A stretch of DNA of 64,000 bases from the NCBI GenBank assembly GCA_944548615.1, contig OX155952.1, positions 38,932,350 through 38,996,349 on the forward strand, given 5' to 3'. The stretch comes from Micropterix aruncella. Taxonomy: Eukaryota > Arthropoda > Insecta > Lepidoptera > Micropterigidae. Under the pieces are notes generated by a model. That model was not told the DNA's origin. It did not search any database and worked only from the letters and a program-made list of their open reading frames with translations. Both the position numbers and the translations under genes were made by a program. Positions 21,820-34,300 of the stretch are shown piece after piece (the first letter of the stretch is position 1; each line of letters begins with the position of its first letter).

Positions 21820-22646
21820 TTAAATCATTTTTTTTTCTTTAACTTCGGCGTTTTGCTTTCCGTTATCAGTTTTGTAATGTGCAGCCATTTGCTTGACGAG
21901 CGACCTCTTGCCCTCTGCCCACATAGCGGAGCTCAGTTGCCCGAGATTGGCGTCCTCGTTCTGTACCCAATCAAGCGCCAACTGATAGATCACCTCGGAC
22001 AGACCTTTCTGAATGTGTTCCTCGTGATAAATATCTATCATTCCCGCCGTCATACCCATCGATCTGAAGACGTTCCGCCAGCCAGAACCGATATTTCTCG
22101 AAATGATATCCAAATAAGAGTGCGATACTTTATCGTTTGAGACTAAAATGGCTTTTATTGAAGTGGTTTTCAGCACTGTTTCTTCCAAGTTCTCCGAAGT
22201 GTTCTCTTTAGAAGGCATACTATTGTAACTAATTACAGGACCACAGTGGACGCCGTTTGAATTTATAATATTGATCACGTTTCCAGTTGCTGAAACACAA
22301 GTGTATTGAGTATTTACTTAGAGAATATTATTTCGATAAATGTCTACGAATATTGATATTCTATAAATGCTTGCAAACCTTGAGTGGCGATAGGGCTCAT
22401 CGCCGGAGGACTTTTCTTTTCAGCGCTGGGTTCTTTTTTATTGGAGCGGCCGATATTGAAGTACGAGAGTTTTGACCCTTTCTTTTTGGGCTTTCTCCGT
22501 TCCGGCAATAGTGTTCCATTGTTTTCTAATGGTGATGCAGGTCTCACATCCTCACTCTCAGTCACTTCTATTACTTCTTTTATTACTTCGGCTTCTCTGG
22601 GTAGTCGAGGGACAGCATCAAACATTACAGTGCTGACCTTTTCCAT
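21820..22646 (-). CDS. imd: Immune deficiency (IMD) death-domain adaptor
   Basis: Two exons: 22646-22379 (donor gtttgc) and 22289-21820 (acceptor tttcag). The split codon is g|ca (Ala90) and the product is 245 aa, near the usual IMD length. Visible order: an N-terminal VMFD/AVPR (cut after D10 would expose A11-V12-P13), a basic Lys/Arg-rich linker (50-78), a RHIM-like stretch around 95-114 with core VHCG in the place of VQIG, and a death domain from about 142 (SYLDIISRNIGSGWRNV to VKQMAAHYK). In flies IMD links peptidoglycan receptors to FADD/Dredd and, after Dredd cleavage, binds DIAP2 and drives Relish. The death domain and gene size support IMD over FADD or Tube. The motif readings are inference. 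No intron outside the short 89-bp one. The first canonical AATAAA signals lie at 21702-21689, about 120 nt past the stop. Confidence 0.87.
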
Positions 22647-23954
22647 ATTTCTACGAATTTAATACTAAGTAGGATGTGATCGAATCAATATTATTGATAC
22701 TCTAAATTAAATACGATACTGTGACTGTCGTGTTGAATCAACAAACTGGATTTACCACCAAGGTTTTTTATCATTGTTTTCCTTGTTAGGTGAGGTTCGT
22801 GAATTTAAATTATCGTTATCATCGACCTAGAAACTTCCGCTTTATTGGCGTAATAGACATCATTCCATCGCTTTTCATTTTCATTAATTGACTCGTTGCA
22901 CAACTCTAGTGCACGCTGATTCACACGTCATATTAGCGATGGCCGCTTGGTATCCTCGGCGTAACTTTGGATGTACCCAGCACAGACTTTGGTACCCAGC
23001 GGCCGCCGCTACGTAGACTAGTCTGCTCCACTGAGTCTGCTCCATTTATACACGGCCATAGTGGGGGTTTCCAAATTTGACCGGAGCTAAAAAACCGGGA
23101 AAATCCCAAACACCCTAAAAATTAAGTATTTTTCCCGATGTGGTGGCCAAAAAAGCAAGAAATTACGGAAAATCAAGTTTTTTCAAATACATACTATAAG
23201 GTCAACTTTTCGCACAAAACTGCTGACGAACTTTTTAAAGGCACAGCTTACATAACGATAATATAGATGTCAGGCTCCAAGAAAACTAGGATTTTCGTGG
23301 GAAAATAGGCAAATAAGTTTTTTTATATCCGAATGCACGAAATAAAGTCACCGGCGGTCATGCGATAAACAACGATTTTGATTTATTATGAACAACAAAA
23401 TTTACAGAATAATGTTATTTGATATGATATGATATTCGAATACATAAATATACTACTCGTTTACATTACCATAAGTCGTGCTCGTGCAGGAGAAACCAAT
23501 TAAAGCCATTGGCTCATCGCATACCTAACCGAACAAAAAACCCGTATCTATGGGTTCGTATTTAAGATTGGCATCGTTCGATATGAAAAAAGTTGTACAC
23601 CAATGATTGTCCCCTTCTATGGAATAAGGAAGGATAGTCATATTGAAAAAAGCGCACTTAGGGCTCTAATTCACCCATTGTCATATAAGTACTAGACCTC
23701 GTGGCCAGCCTGAGAATACGTCAGCCGAATAGAAAGAGAGCGCAGCATATAGTATCCCTCCATCCTTGTCTAGTCGCGCATGCACGGGCACATGTACATA
23801 TATCACTATGGCAACCCTTATATATCACCATGGCAACGCTTCGACGCCATAAGTCTGCTATGATAATTATGGATCGCCAAACTGCGGCCATAATATTAAA
23901 ATGGACTTTGAAGAGATACATAAATGGACCCAACATTTCTTTTTCAAATATCTA
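22647..23954. other. Intergenic region 5' of imd
   Basis: About 1.3 kb without a gene. It should include the imd promoter next to 22646. I see no clear kappaB motif or TATA box. Bases 23700-23950 are locally less AT-rich and may be an old repeat. Confidence 0.4.
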
Positions 23955-24272
23955 TTAGGGGCTCTCTAGACGATCAAGCATGCTTGCCAAGCATCGCGTC
24001 GCGGGCTGGGAAGGGATCGTAAATCGCAGGAAATATGCATTTTTTAAAATATTTACCAAAAATGCCTTATTTTGTAGTTTATACCAGGGAGTCACCTTAA
24101 TTAGACGTAATTGATTGATGAATGATGTGACCCCCAGGTATAAAACTACAAAAGGAGGCATTTTTGGTAAATATTTAAAAAAACATTTGCATATTTCCTG
24201 CGGCTTACTATCCCTTCCCAGCCTGCGACGCGATGCTTGACAAGCATGCTTGATCGTCTAGAGAGCCCCTTA
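23955..24272. mobile_element. 312-bp MITE, PIF/Harbinger-like
   Basis: The element 23958-24269 begins ggggctctctagacgatcaa and ends with its complement. It is flanked on both sides by TTA (23955, 24270). The arms of about 130 bp are near-perfect. The 3-bp TTA duplication suggests PIF/Harbinger. Confidence 0.65.
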
Positions 24273-24649
24273 GGATATACTAGAGATTTTATACTAATAC
24301 GCGTGCGAAAGATAAGTGCGGGGAAAGAAGACGTCCCTTGCAGCGCGAGTGAGTGAGATGCCATACTAATTAATTGCGGCGCTGCCAGTAGTATTTTGTG
24401 AACGCGTCCGTGCTGGTCGCGCCTCCAAAATGGTTGCGCAACCAAGCGAAACCTATATCTTATTTAAAGAGATAGATCAAAGATTTGGAATTGTGATGAA
24501 TATAGTTGGGTGACTTTGAAATATCTTTAAAGTAGAACAGCCTGCTAAACTGCATACATACATACCTACCTGAATGTAATCGAAATATTTTTTAAAACAA
24601 CGTGACATTAAATAATCACAACAATATGCATTATATTGTAGCCTTCGGC

Positions 24650-25270
24650 TTAGGCCAGTGCCACACTTGTCCTACGTACGCCACGTATTATGACGATTGG
24701 CCCTTGCATTTGCATGAAAGCAGACACACGTCTTAGACGGGTGTTACACGTTCAATCTGGCATTAGTTCAGTCTGTGACCTTGGGCAGACTGACGGGAAA
24801 CTGATCGTTTATCGTGTTGAGTGATGGACTGAATGGATTTTCATACATTTTAATAATTTCTATCAGTCCATCAGTCAGTTCATGGATCAAGGTCGCGGAC
24901 TGAACTGATGCCAGATTGAACGTGTAACATTCATCCCACGCAAATTTAGATGGGATAGTGTATTTGCTTTCATGCAGATTTAAGGGCCAGATGTCAATAA
25001 TGCGTTGCGTGGGGTGCGTTGTGTTGCGTGGGACACCTAATAGCGGCCGCCACACGTAGAGTTCGGACTGCGTATCTAGGACTGCGTTCCGAACTGTGGA
25101 TAGATCCGCACGGTTTTGACTGCGGATCAAACTGTCATGTTAAATTTTGAGTAAAAGGTGACCACAGTTTGGATCGCGGTCTGATCTAAGATTCCACGCT
25201 AACTGCAGTCCGAACTGTACGTGTAAATATTTTTTGAGAGTTTAGACTGCAGTTTAGACTGGCGCGTGGA
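24650..25270. repeat. Two adjacent foldback elements
   Basis: The first has outer arms around ggcccttgcatttgcatg (24700) and its relative near 24980. Its inner arms are ttcaatctggcat (24750) and the complement (24910-24925). The second has arms agttcggactgcg and cgcggtctgat-type mirrors (25055-25240). No coding is present. Confidence 0.5.
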
Positions 25271-25830
25271 ACGTTATAAATTTTAACAGTTTTTAGCAGC
25301 AGTAAGAAAAGGATACTCGCTTGATCATCGCATTAGCTGGATTTGCAGTTAGCTTCAACAACCGAAAAAAACGGCGAATGTGGGTAAAACTATAGACGAA
25401 GATATGGACATTTACCTATGTTAAGTGAGTTAAGAGAAAGTTATCCAGAAGATTTTAAAAATTGCCTAAGAATGGATAGTAATGATATTGATTGTTTATT
25501 GGGAATGGTACGCCACAAAATCACAAAGCAGGATACAGTAATGAGAATGCTCCTCTTAAATTTTGCAGAATGCTCCTCTTAAATTTTGTATTTTTTTGTA
25601 ACAAACTCGCGATATGCTGATGCAAATCCTATTTTCTTACAAAAATCTACAAGTTCGTCATAAGCGACGTTTTGCATATTGATATTAAGTACTGTAGTCT
25701 TTAATTTTTATCTTCCACGGGCATGGATGTTCACGGAATAAACGAATAAATTACCTAATAGTTTCCGTACATACTCCAAACAGACATGTTTTGTTTTTGA
25801 CGCAGATCGAACGTTTTGACGCATATCCGA
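25270..25830. other. Intergenic stretch upstream of PIGZ
   Basis: AT-rich. A short direct duplication of aatgctcctcttaaatttt occurs at 25547-25587. I see no gene here. Confidence 0.4.
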
Positions 25831-26000
25831 TACACTGGTTCGACGCACGCGTCGTACGCTACGCAATATGACATCTGGCCCTTGCATTTGAATGAAAGCA
25901 GATGCACATCCTACGAAACGTTGCATGGGATAGTGTGTCTGCTTCCGTCTAAATGCAAGGGCCATGAATGTTATCACGCGTTGCGTACGTGCCCAGTGTG
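25830..26000. repeat. Foldback element 190 bp upstream of PIGZ
   Basis: ctggcccttgcatttgaatg is mirrored by aaatgcaagggcca, with outer acgc-rich arms. It is related to the 24.65-25.03 kb element. Confidence 0.55.
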
Positions 26001-26187
26001 TCAGACCCCTTATACTTCTATAAAAAAACCTAGATTTCGGTAGAGATGTGCGTTCGTTTCACCACAGCTGCGAGGTAAAGTGATAGTGCTATCAAGTGTC
26101 AGTTTGACGTTTGTTTTTAGAATGAGTTGTCCACAGAGTTGTCGTTGATGTCGGTCGACTAGCCTCGACAAAAATGTCGAAGGAATC

Positions 26188-28219
26188 ATGTTTATAAAAA
26201 CAAAGTTGCGAAATGCGCTCACCGGTCGATCGTCTGTAAATTTGCCTGTCGGTTATTGGCTGCTTGCTATAGTCCGTTTACTTTTAAGCGTAATTCAAAA
26301 TGGCTACATCCACCCAGACGAATATTTTCAAAGCTTGGAAGTCATCGCAGGTTGGTATATTTACTACTCTTTTAGCAGTTCTATTCTTAGTAAAGCCAGG
26401 CTCATATTGTATATTCTTTTCAGGGGATATGTTCGATATTGATTCAACGAGAACTTGGGAGTTTAACACAACCTTCCCTCTCAGAAACATAGCGCTACCA
26501 AAACTAACCATAGGAACATCGTACTGGTTCATGAATCTGCTGAATCCATACACGAATCATTTTTTTCATTGTAATCTTAAAGCACCGTATCTTCTAGTGG
26601 CAGCCCCGCGAGTCGTTTATTGTCTCATTTCATTCATAAACGACTATTGCCTATACAAAATATGCGTATTGTACAATCAAAATTATAAAAAGCGACTGTT
26701 ACTACTGGCGAGTTCGCATATTATTCTAATTTACACAACACATACATTTTCAAACAGTTTAGAAGTTGTTCTATTCTCTCTTCTGCTGCTTGTTGTGTCG
26801 CGATGCATGTTGAAGTCCGATCAAGCGATCTACCACAACGAATTCCTTTCGGAAAAGTACAGAAACGCAACATCGATCGTCGATAAAGTGAAAATTTACA
26901 AATTGAAATCGTCTCTTCCGGAGCATTCTTTAAGTCGTTGTCTCGAAGTAGCTTCCCTCGCCGTCACCGGCATATTCAACCGTCCCACGTTTATCGGCTA
27001 CGCTTTTCCACCTATATTTTTCTGGCTGAACCGTGGCTTAGGCTCCAAATTTATCGGCTTCAGAGATTTTCACGTTCGGATGATTGCTTTGGTAATTTTT
27101 GGGATTCCGAGTTTGCTGCTGTTAATCCTCACTGATTCCATTTACTACGGTTATTTTACTATAGCAGAAGTAGAATCGTTGAAAGTATCTCTAGATAATT
27201 TTGTCGTAACGCCGTTAAATTTCTTAAAATATAATTTGCTGTCGGATAATCTGTCTGAACACGGTTTACACCCGCGATGGTTGCATATCGCCGTTAACGT
27301 CCCCTTATTATTCAACATTCTCGGAGTTATAGCGATTGTGCACTCGGCTAAGTGCTTGTATAGAATAACTGCAGGATCTTACAGCGAGCTGCCTCGCATA
27401 CAAAGCATCACAGGATTGATGCTGTTCTCTTACATAACCCCAGTGTGTTTGCTATCGCTATTTCCTCATCAGGAACCAAGATTTTTAGTACCCATTCTTA
27501 TTCCTATAGTATTTTTATATTCTCCATATATTTTCGCTAATGACGAAGATGGTGATTGGCTGAAGAAAGGGAAACGGTTGTGTTTTGTTATTTGGTGCAT
27601 ATCCAACGCTTTATTGACCTTATTTTATGGATTTTTGCATCAAGGAGGGGTATATTATCTGGCGAAAAATATGCATTCCGAGATTATGATGAAAACAAAG
27701 ATGACTACAGTACATTTAGTGACTAGTCATATCTATAACTTTCCTCAATCATTGCTTTTAATGGATAGTACGAGTAAGTTGTGGTACGACCGAAATACCG
27801 GTCAGAAGTATCGCCGCAAAAAACAGTTTCTGCTCTACGAATACGGATCGATGCCTCTAAACAAACTGTTATCCGAAATAAGAACTATTAACCGAGTCAA
27901 CGATATGAAACAAAAGAACCAAAGAAATGTACACCGATTATACCTGGCGTTGCCGACGTCACTGCTCCGGGAATTATACGAAACCGATCATAATTTCACA
28001 GATATATCAATGTGGCAAGAAAAGCAATTCTGGCCGCATTTAAGCACTGAAGCATTCCCTATAATTCCCTCCTCTGATGACTTTTCGTGCCTGCATAACT
28101 TTGACAATTTAAATAAAGATGTTTTAACGTCGCCTTTGAATATTTTCCAGCGCTGTGCTTGTTTTTTTAGTAAATTCTCACTGTCTCTAATAAATATCCA
28201 GCACAAGAAATACGCCTAA
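26188..28219 (+). CDS. PIGZ: PIGZ / SMP3, GPI mannosyltransferase 4
   Basis: Exon 1 is 26188-26350 and exon 2 is 26424-28219, separated by a 73-bp intron (gttggt...ttttcag). The split codon gives Gly55 and the protein is 652 aa. Exon 1 carries the family signature HPDEYFQSLEV (HPDE at residues 42-45) after a hydrophobic segment. Exon 2 continues MFDIDSTRTWEF, HTFSNSLE, FNRPTFIGY and HQEPRFLVPIL, all matching PIG-Z of the GT22 family. The enzyme is a multi-pass ER membrane protein that adds the fourth mannose to GPI-anchor precursors. The ATG at 26174 opens only a seven-codon frame, so 26188 is the chosen start. A reading frame open across the intron would give a false N-terminus beginning at 26300. 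The C-terminal hydrophilic tail after about residue 510 is longer than in human (about 579 aa in total). Polyadenylation signals are at 28239 and 28259. Confidence 0.93.
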
Positions 28220-28238
28220 CTCTAAGAGCATTTTGTAC

Positions 28239-28264
28239 AATAAAACTAGTCATATTTAAATAAA
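28239..28264 (+). terminator. Two PIGZ polyadenylation signals
   Basis: AATAAA occurs at 28239-28244 and again at 28259-28264, starting 20 and 40 nt after the PIGZ stop. Confidence 0.65.
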
Positions 28265-28290
28265 AGACATTTCGGATTGTCAATTGAAGT

Positions 28291-28296
28291 TTTATT
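28291..28296 (-). terminator. Likely HDAC6 polyadenylation signal
   Basis: This is the only AATAAA on the minus strand between the HDAC6 stop (28390) and the PIGZ signals. Cleavage near 28275 would make the two convergent 3' ends touch or overlap. Confidence 0.6.
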
Positions 28297-28389
28297 TTGT
28301 TATTTACATTTATCAGATTGGCACTGTTAGTCTATTAATAAAATAAGTTATGTGAATATATTAATAATGTTAAAAATTAATTTGACTAA

Positions 28390-31300
28390 TTAACGAGTTA
28401 GATGCAGGGTATCGGATCGTTCGCCATAGGACCAAGGCATTTCTTCACCGAATTTTGATTGATGTGCTAAGTTTTTTGCGTCGTACAGTAAGGAATGATC
28501 AACATAAGCTTCGCAGACATTACACCAGACGGAAAGGTCAGCGAGGGATAAAACGAAAGCATGCTGCGTCGATTGGTAGTGTTCCAGCATGTGAGCGTTG
28601 ATGTAACGTCCACAAGCAACCTGCAATATTACGGAAATCACACTCATTTGTTGCAAAAGGCTAGATTGTCCATAAAAATAAACCTTACCGTATAGCAATG
28701 CAGACAAATCCAATTCTCCTGCAAATGGTCACAGGAATTGCATTTTGATCCTTGTGCAAACGTTTGATTTGGCGGAATAACGAACATGGATTCGAGATGC
28801 GGACACCAGTTTAGAGGAACGACGGCAAACATTTCTTCATTTGCTAAAGCTTCCATATTCGCACTTAAATAATCGACTAAAGTTTGCGATTTGCCCTTTG
28901 GTTCGGAGTTGGTCTCATCATCCGATCCACAATGAATGCCATCTTCGCATTTATCGGCGAGGCTCAGTTTATTTAACGAGTATTCGAGTTGGCTTTTTAT
29001 AATATCCTGCATTGAATCATTGCCTTTTGAAACTATTGTTTCATTCACCTTCTCACTATCGTTTAGCGTTGAATTTCTTTCGATGCTGCCATCGAAATTG
29101 CTAAATCCGCTGTCATTTGTCCGGTCGAAACTGGAATCCGACATCCGAATCTTAACCGTATCGGAAACGATCAAGCCTCTACTTGGCTCGGGCTCTGATA
29201 ATACATCCTCTCTCGGTAACGCCAGTTGAAATTTCAAATGTTTCCAGTATTTCTTGTGCGTATTTATGACGTTGTTTATCGAGTCAATGGCGGTGGGGTG
29301 AGGTGGCATTTTTCTGTCGTAACCATGGAATAGCGGGTCTCCGAGCAAGGCCTTCGTGCACATAGTCATTGCGTAAGAAATTGATGTGAGGTTGTAGCCA
29401 CCTTCTAAGCAAATCATCACTCGGCCGCCCGCTAATCCCCTCAGCCAGTGAGTGAACTGGCCATATGCTTCAGGACTTACTCTGCAACCTAAAAGCGAAA
29501 ATAAAAAAGAACAAAAAACTGCATTATAACTTTTCGCTCAAAACTGCATTATAACTTTTTGCTCAATTTTATAAATAAATACTAACATTATCACTTTTTC
29601 ATGAATTCCCTCTTGTTACCTAGTAATTAATCTTGTTAGTCATGTATATTGTATATATATAAATACAAACGGAGCTGCCATGGAATTCACCGACCGGAGT
29701 CGGGCCCATCATAATACTATTTATATAATATATATATGGGGGCCGAAACGCCATGGGAATGAAACTCTCGGCGGCATGTTTTCAACCCTCGAGAATTTGT
29801 TTGTAGGGGGTGGTAGTGCAAGTATGCTAATATATATTGATAGCTTATTCCATGAAGGCGACTTTTGCCACATATAATTGTTTGATTGCATAAATACGGT
29901 GATCGGCCTTCTGCAAATTGTCACAACAGGAAAACCACCGATCGGTGGTATTGGCATTCCGTCCTTTTCATATCCCAAAATCATGGTTAGAACAGTTACT
30001 GTTTCCTTAAATATGCAGAAAGATTAGAAATTTTGTACCAATTCCTATGATACCGAATATGCAAATATTGTTTTTTTTTAGATGTCGCCTATTAGTCATT
30101 AGATTACTGTCAGCAGTATTAGTCGTTAGATTAGTCATAGCATACAAATGTAACAAGTAGGGTAGTTATAAAAGTAGATAAAAATGCCAGTCATAAATAA
30201 CCATACTTGAAAGCGTAATGCATAATAGCATAATAAATATATAATAAAAGCATAATAATCTGTGACTTTAGGTGATGAGGCTAAAAATAGGATAATGAAA
30301 GGTAAAAAATTGCAAAGAAAAATATTTACAACAGAATATGAAAAAAAAACAGAAAATGGCTTGCAAGTTTTGTGAATTCAAATTAGAGGAAGGGCGCTGG
30401 AAGAGCAGATTCGCAGAATCAACCAAAGAATCAATCAAAAAGCAGAATCAACGATTTGCAAGAAGACAAGCTGATAAAACCAAATTTAACATCAGTATGC
30501 CGAAGTAACTTTTGTTATTATCATTGATTACGTCACACCAGGTGTTACATTTGACAAGTTACATTTGACATTAAATGTCCAATAAAATACAAACGGAGCT
30601 GCCATGGAATTCACTGACCAAAAATCGGGCCCATCATATATAATTATTACACTTCTGGGAGGTGAAGGGTGGATTCCGGACTAACGACCGGCGGTGGTAG
30701 GTTTAGGACAGCTGTCTTGCCACATGTGAGCCTACACCTTACCACCCATTAACTCCCCCTTCGAAGCCATAGAATTTGAGATGCAGAAATCGCGGTTTTA
30801 GATAATTTTTCTAGAAAGGAGTTGATTATTTTCCTGGAGGGACCAAGATCTTTAAAAAGGTGAAACAAAGATTTAGCTGGCAGGCCACGAGCGCCTACTT
30901 CCACTGCGTGAAGGTGAACAGTGAAGCCGTTCCGGGTGACGGCATTTGCGAGGTCATGGTATTTATTTAATTTGTACTCGTGGTCTTTTGGGATATTTGA
31001 TTCCTATGGAACAGTTAATTCTACGATAAGAACCATCTTCCGAGATAGAGAGTAAAGAGTTATATCTGGACGCAGGGCTGTGCATCCGAGACTTTCAGGG
31101 AATTTATACTGCTTAGAGACCGAATCAACCTCCATAATCCAATCTGAAGCTTTCTCGATTATTGAGAAAGGTTTTGCAGTGAGATGTTTTTTGCCTTTAG
31201 AGCCAACCCGCACAAACTGTATTGGGGGGTTTGGAGGATATTGTGGAACCCTTGTTGGCACGAGCCACTGAGAGGCTAAGTACCTCGCGAATAACAGCAA

Positions 31301-34300
31301 GGACTTTGTCGTGGCGGTAAGTGTACCGTCCTTGATCCAAGGCCACCTTGCAGCCAGCTAGAATATGTCTAGCTGTGCAAGGGGTGTTGCTACAAAGGGG
31401 ACATGAACTATCCTCGGCATAGCTCCAACGAGCGAGGTTACTGGGGTCTGGAAGTGTGTGCTGAAAGGCATTTAAATAAAATTTCAGCATCTCTGGCGTC
31501 CAGTCATACAACATTACTTTCCAGTGCATTGGAGGAGGAATGCAAAAGTCAAACCCGGATTCCTCTTTGGACTTGAGAAATGCTTCTTTGCGCTTGTTGT
31601 TTTGCGTTGCCACGCTCTGTATCAGTTTGAGTATAGAGCGGTACACGCGCGAGAAGTTGTGGCAGAGGGCCTTATCTCCGGCTTTCTTGGCTTCACGTAG
31701 CTGGCGACAAAGTAGCCGCTTCTGCCTAGCTTTGCTTTGAATGCGTTTTCTCTGTGAACCGGGTCGACATGGGTAGATTTTGGGTAAACACCCGAGAAGT
31801 ATTCATGGACCGCCACCTGGAAGGGTGGAATATTTTTTATGCGCAGCCGAATGAAATTACACAATCTTAATTTAATTTCACAGAAGATAAAAATATAAAA
31901 GTTCTGATGTCAGAGTTGAGAAAGTTGAGTGCTTACTGCAATTTTGTTAACTCAGATAGAAAGCTCAGATAGATTAGTTACATATTTAAAAATAAGGAGA
32001 TGAAATGGGAACTTTTGAGACATCCTAAGTGTTACCAAATTTGCAATTTTACCTGCCAAATTAATTGTTTTTTATAGTTTGGTGATAGTCTTGCGCATTT
32101 TGTGTTTGGAAATGTATGAATTTGGTGAGTTTTCTAGGATTTCTAAGAAATTGTATTATTTAACAGTATGACTGGAAATTGTGCCAGTATACTCCAGCAG
32201 TCAATTGCCCGAGCTTTGTGCGGATTCTTGATGCATCGCTCACTTCGCATTTCCATGGGTCAATCGCTGCGAGAGCCATCTGCAAAAAGCGTTGCGCATA
32301 CATCCCCATTCAGAAAGAAACAAAAAAGTTGATAGGCACGACATACGTGGATGTCTATCTTAACCCGTTGAGTATGATACGACCAGATCTGGTTCTGCGT
32401 TTTTTTCACTTCTTTGACGTTCTCATATTTATTCATAATTATCTAATTGTTTTACAAAATGATATTTCAATATTCTATATTCGAAATTTCAATGCAATCA
32501 TTGTGCAGTTGTTCTTTTTATGATTGGTGTAGTAGTTTCGTAGTTATAGTACTTTAACCCTTGGAGTAAATGGGTATTTTCATGGATGCATCTGTGTCTT
32601 TTGCAGGATTTTCGGCGACATCGACTTAAAGTACTATAACTACGAAACTACTACACCAATCATAAAAAGAACAACTGCACAATGATTGCATTGAAATTTC
32701 GAATATAGAATATTGAAATATCATTTTGTAAAACAATTAGATAATTATGAATAAATATGAGAACGTCAAAGAAGTGAAAAAAACGCGCGACCAGATCTGG
32801 TCGTATCATACTCAACGGATAATTGTTTCACAACCAGATTTGGTCGTATCATACTCAACGGGTTAAGGTCGATGTCGCCGAAAATCCTGCAAAAGAGACA
32901 GATGCATCCATGAAAATACCCATTTACTCCAAGGGTTAATGTGCCTAACCTATCCGAAAGTTCAGCTTCCCGAATGTTTTACTTTGCTTGGAATTCCAGT
33001 AATCCTCAATATTTTGATTTTATTGATAAAACATTTTTAGTTACGAATCTACACCCCGAAGAAATTTTCAAATAAAATAGACTCACCACCGAGCGGATCA
33101 CCGATGCAGGCATCAAAACCAGCCGATATAATAATCAATTCAGGATCAAATTCGTACGCTATCGGTAAAACGACTTGCGTAAATGCAGCAAAGTACTCAA
33201 CGTCCCCCATGCCCCTCTAAAAAAAAAAAATACTGCCATTAAGAAACGAAAATCAAAATCAATTCGCAAATCAGCCAATAGATAAACATACCCTATTCCA
33301 AGGAATGTTGACGTTGAATCCTTTTCCTGACCCGCTTCCAACGAAGTCGTAATTGCCCTCAGGAGAATTTGGGAAAAATGATCCATCATCATATCGGTGC
33401 AAGGATACATATAAAACTCTAGGATCGTCCCGGAATATGTCTTGTGTACCGTTTCCATGGTGGACATCCCAATCGAGAATGAGCACTCTTTTTAAACCGT
33501 GAATATCGGTGGCGTATCTGGCTGCTATGGCGACATTATTTAGCAGGCAAAATCCGCTGGGAATATCTTCCGAAGCGTGGTGACCTGGCGGTCGCACCAC
33601 ACAGACGCCGCTGCTTGACGTTCCATTCAGAATTGTATCTACCATCTGTAAAATGAGAAACAATATTATGACAATTGGAGAGGTGAGTGTATGGATTTTC
33701 TTTTCACATCAGCATGTTGGATTACTGGAAGGTATTGTTATGTAGCAATAAGTCTGCCATTGTACCTACTTTTAATTGTGCAATAAAGATTGTTTGTTTG
33801 TTTGTTTGTTTATACTCTTTATTGTGAAATGTCACAATGGGCGGGTTTATTGTCATATGACAATCTCTCACAACCAACCCTACTATGACGTGTTATATGT
33901 ATGTGTGCGTGTAACATGTGTGTAAGTGTGTGTATTGTTATTGCATTCCATTGACAGAATTGAAAATGCAATTCAGTTAATTTGATCCCAACGGAAAATG
34001 GTGACCCAGTCGGGAATCGAACCCGGGACCTTACAATGTAAGATCAGGCGACCTAACCACTATGCCACTGGGTTTTTTCATGTTATTTCATTTCAATGGA
34101 TTACTGTGTTATTTGTCATTTTTCCAAAAATGGACTTTTCTTCATAGATGAAGGTGTTACGGGGAGAGCTAGCATTGATTATATATGGTATTAGATTGCT
34201 CAACTTCTTAGTACAATTTGGCAACCTTTCTCTACACCAGCAAAATGCAGGTGGCGTTGATGGCATTGACGGCGAAACTAATAGCAATTTATTTTGCCAT

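Noticed and set aside
26300..28219. Single-exon PIGZ ORF starting at 26300
   Set aside because: The first 41 codons read intron and out-of-frame exon 1. Splicing 26350/26424 restores the conserved HPDE region.
28936..29229. Plus-strand ORF over HDAC6 exon 14
   Set aside because: It is the antisense shadow of a well-supported exon.
33990..34073. tRNA gene on the minus strand
   Set aside because: Boxes A and B are present, but the anticodon arm does not form a normal 7-nt loop, the T stem is imperfect and the unit continues into a SINE body and tail.
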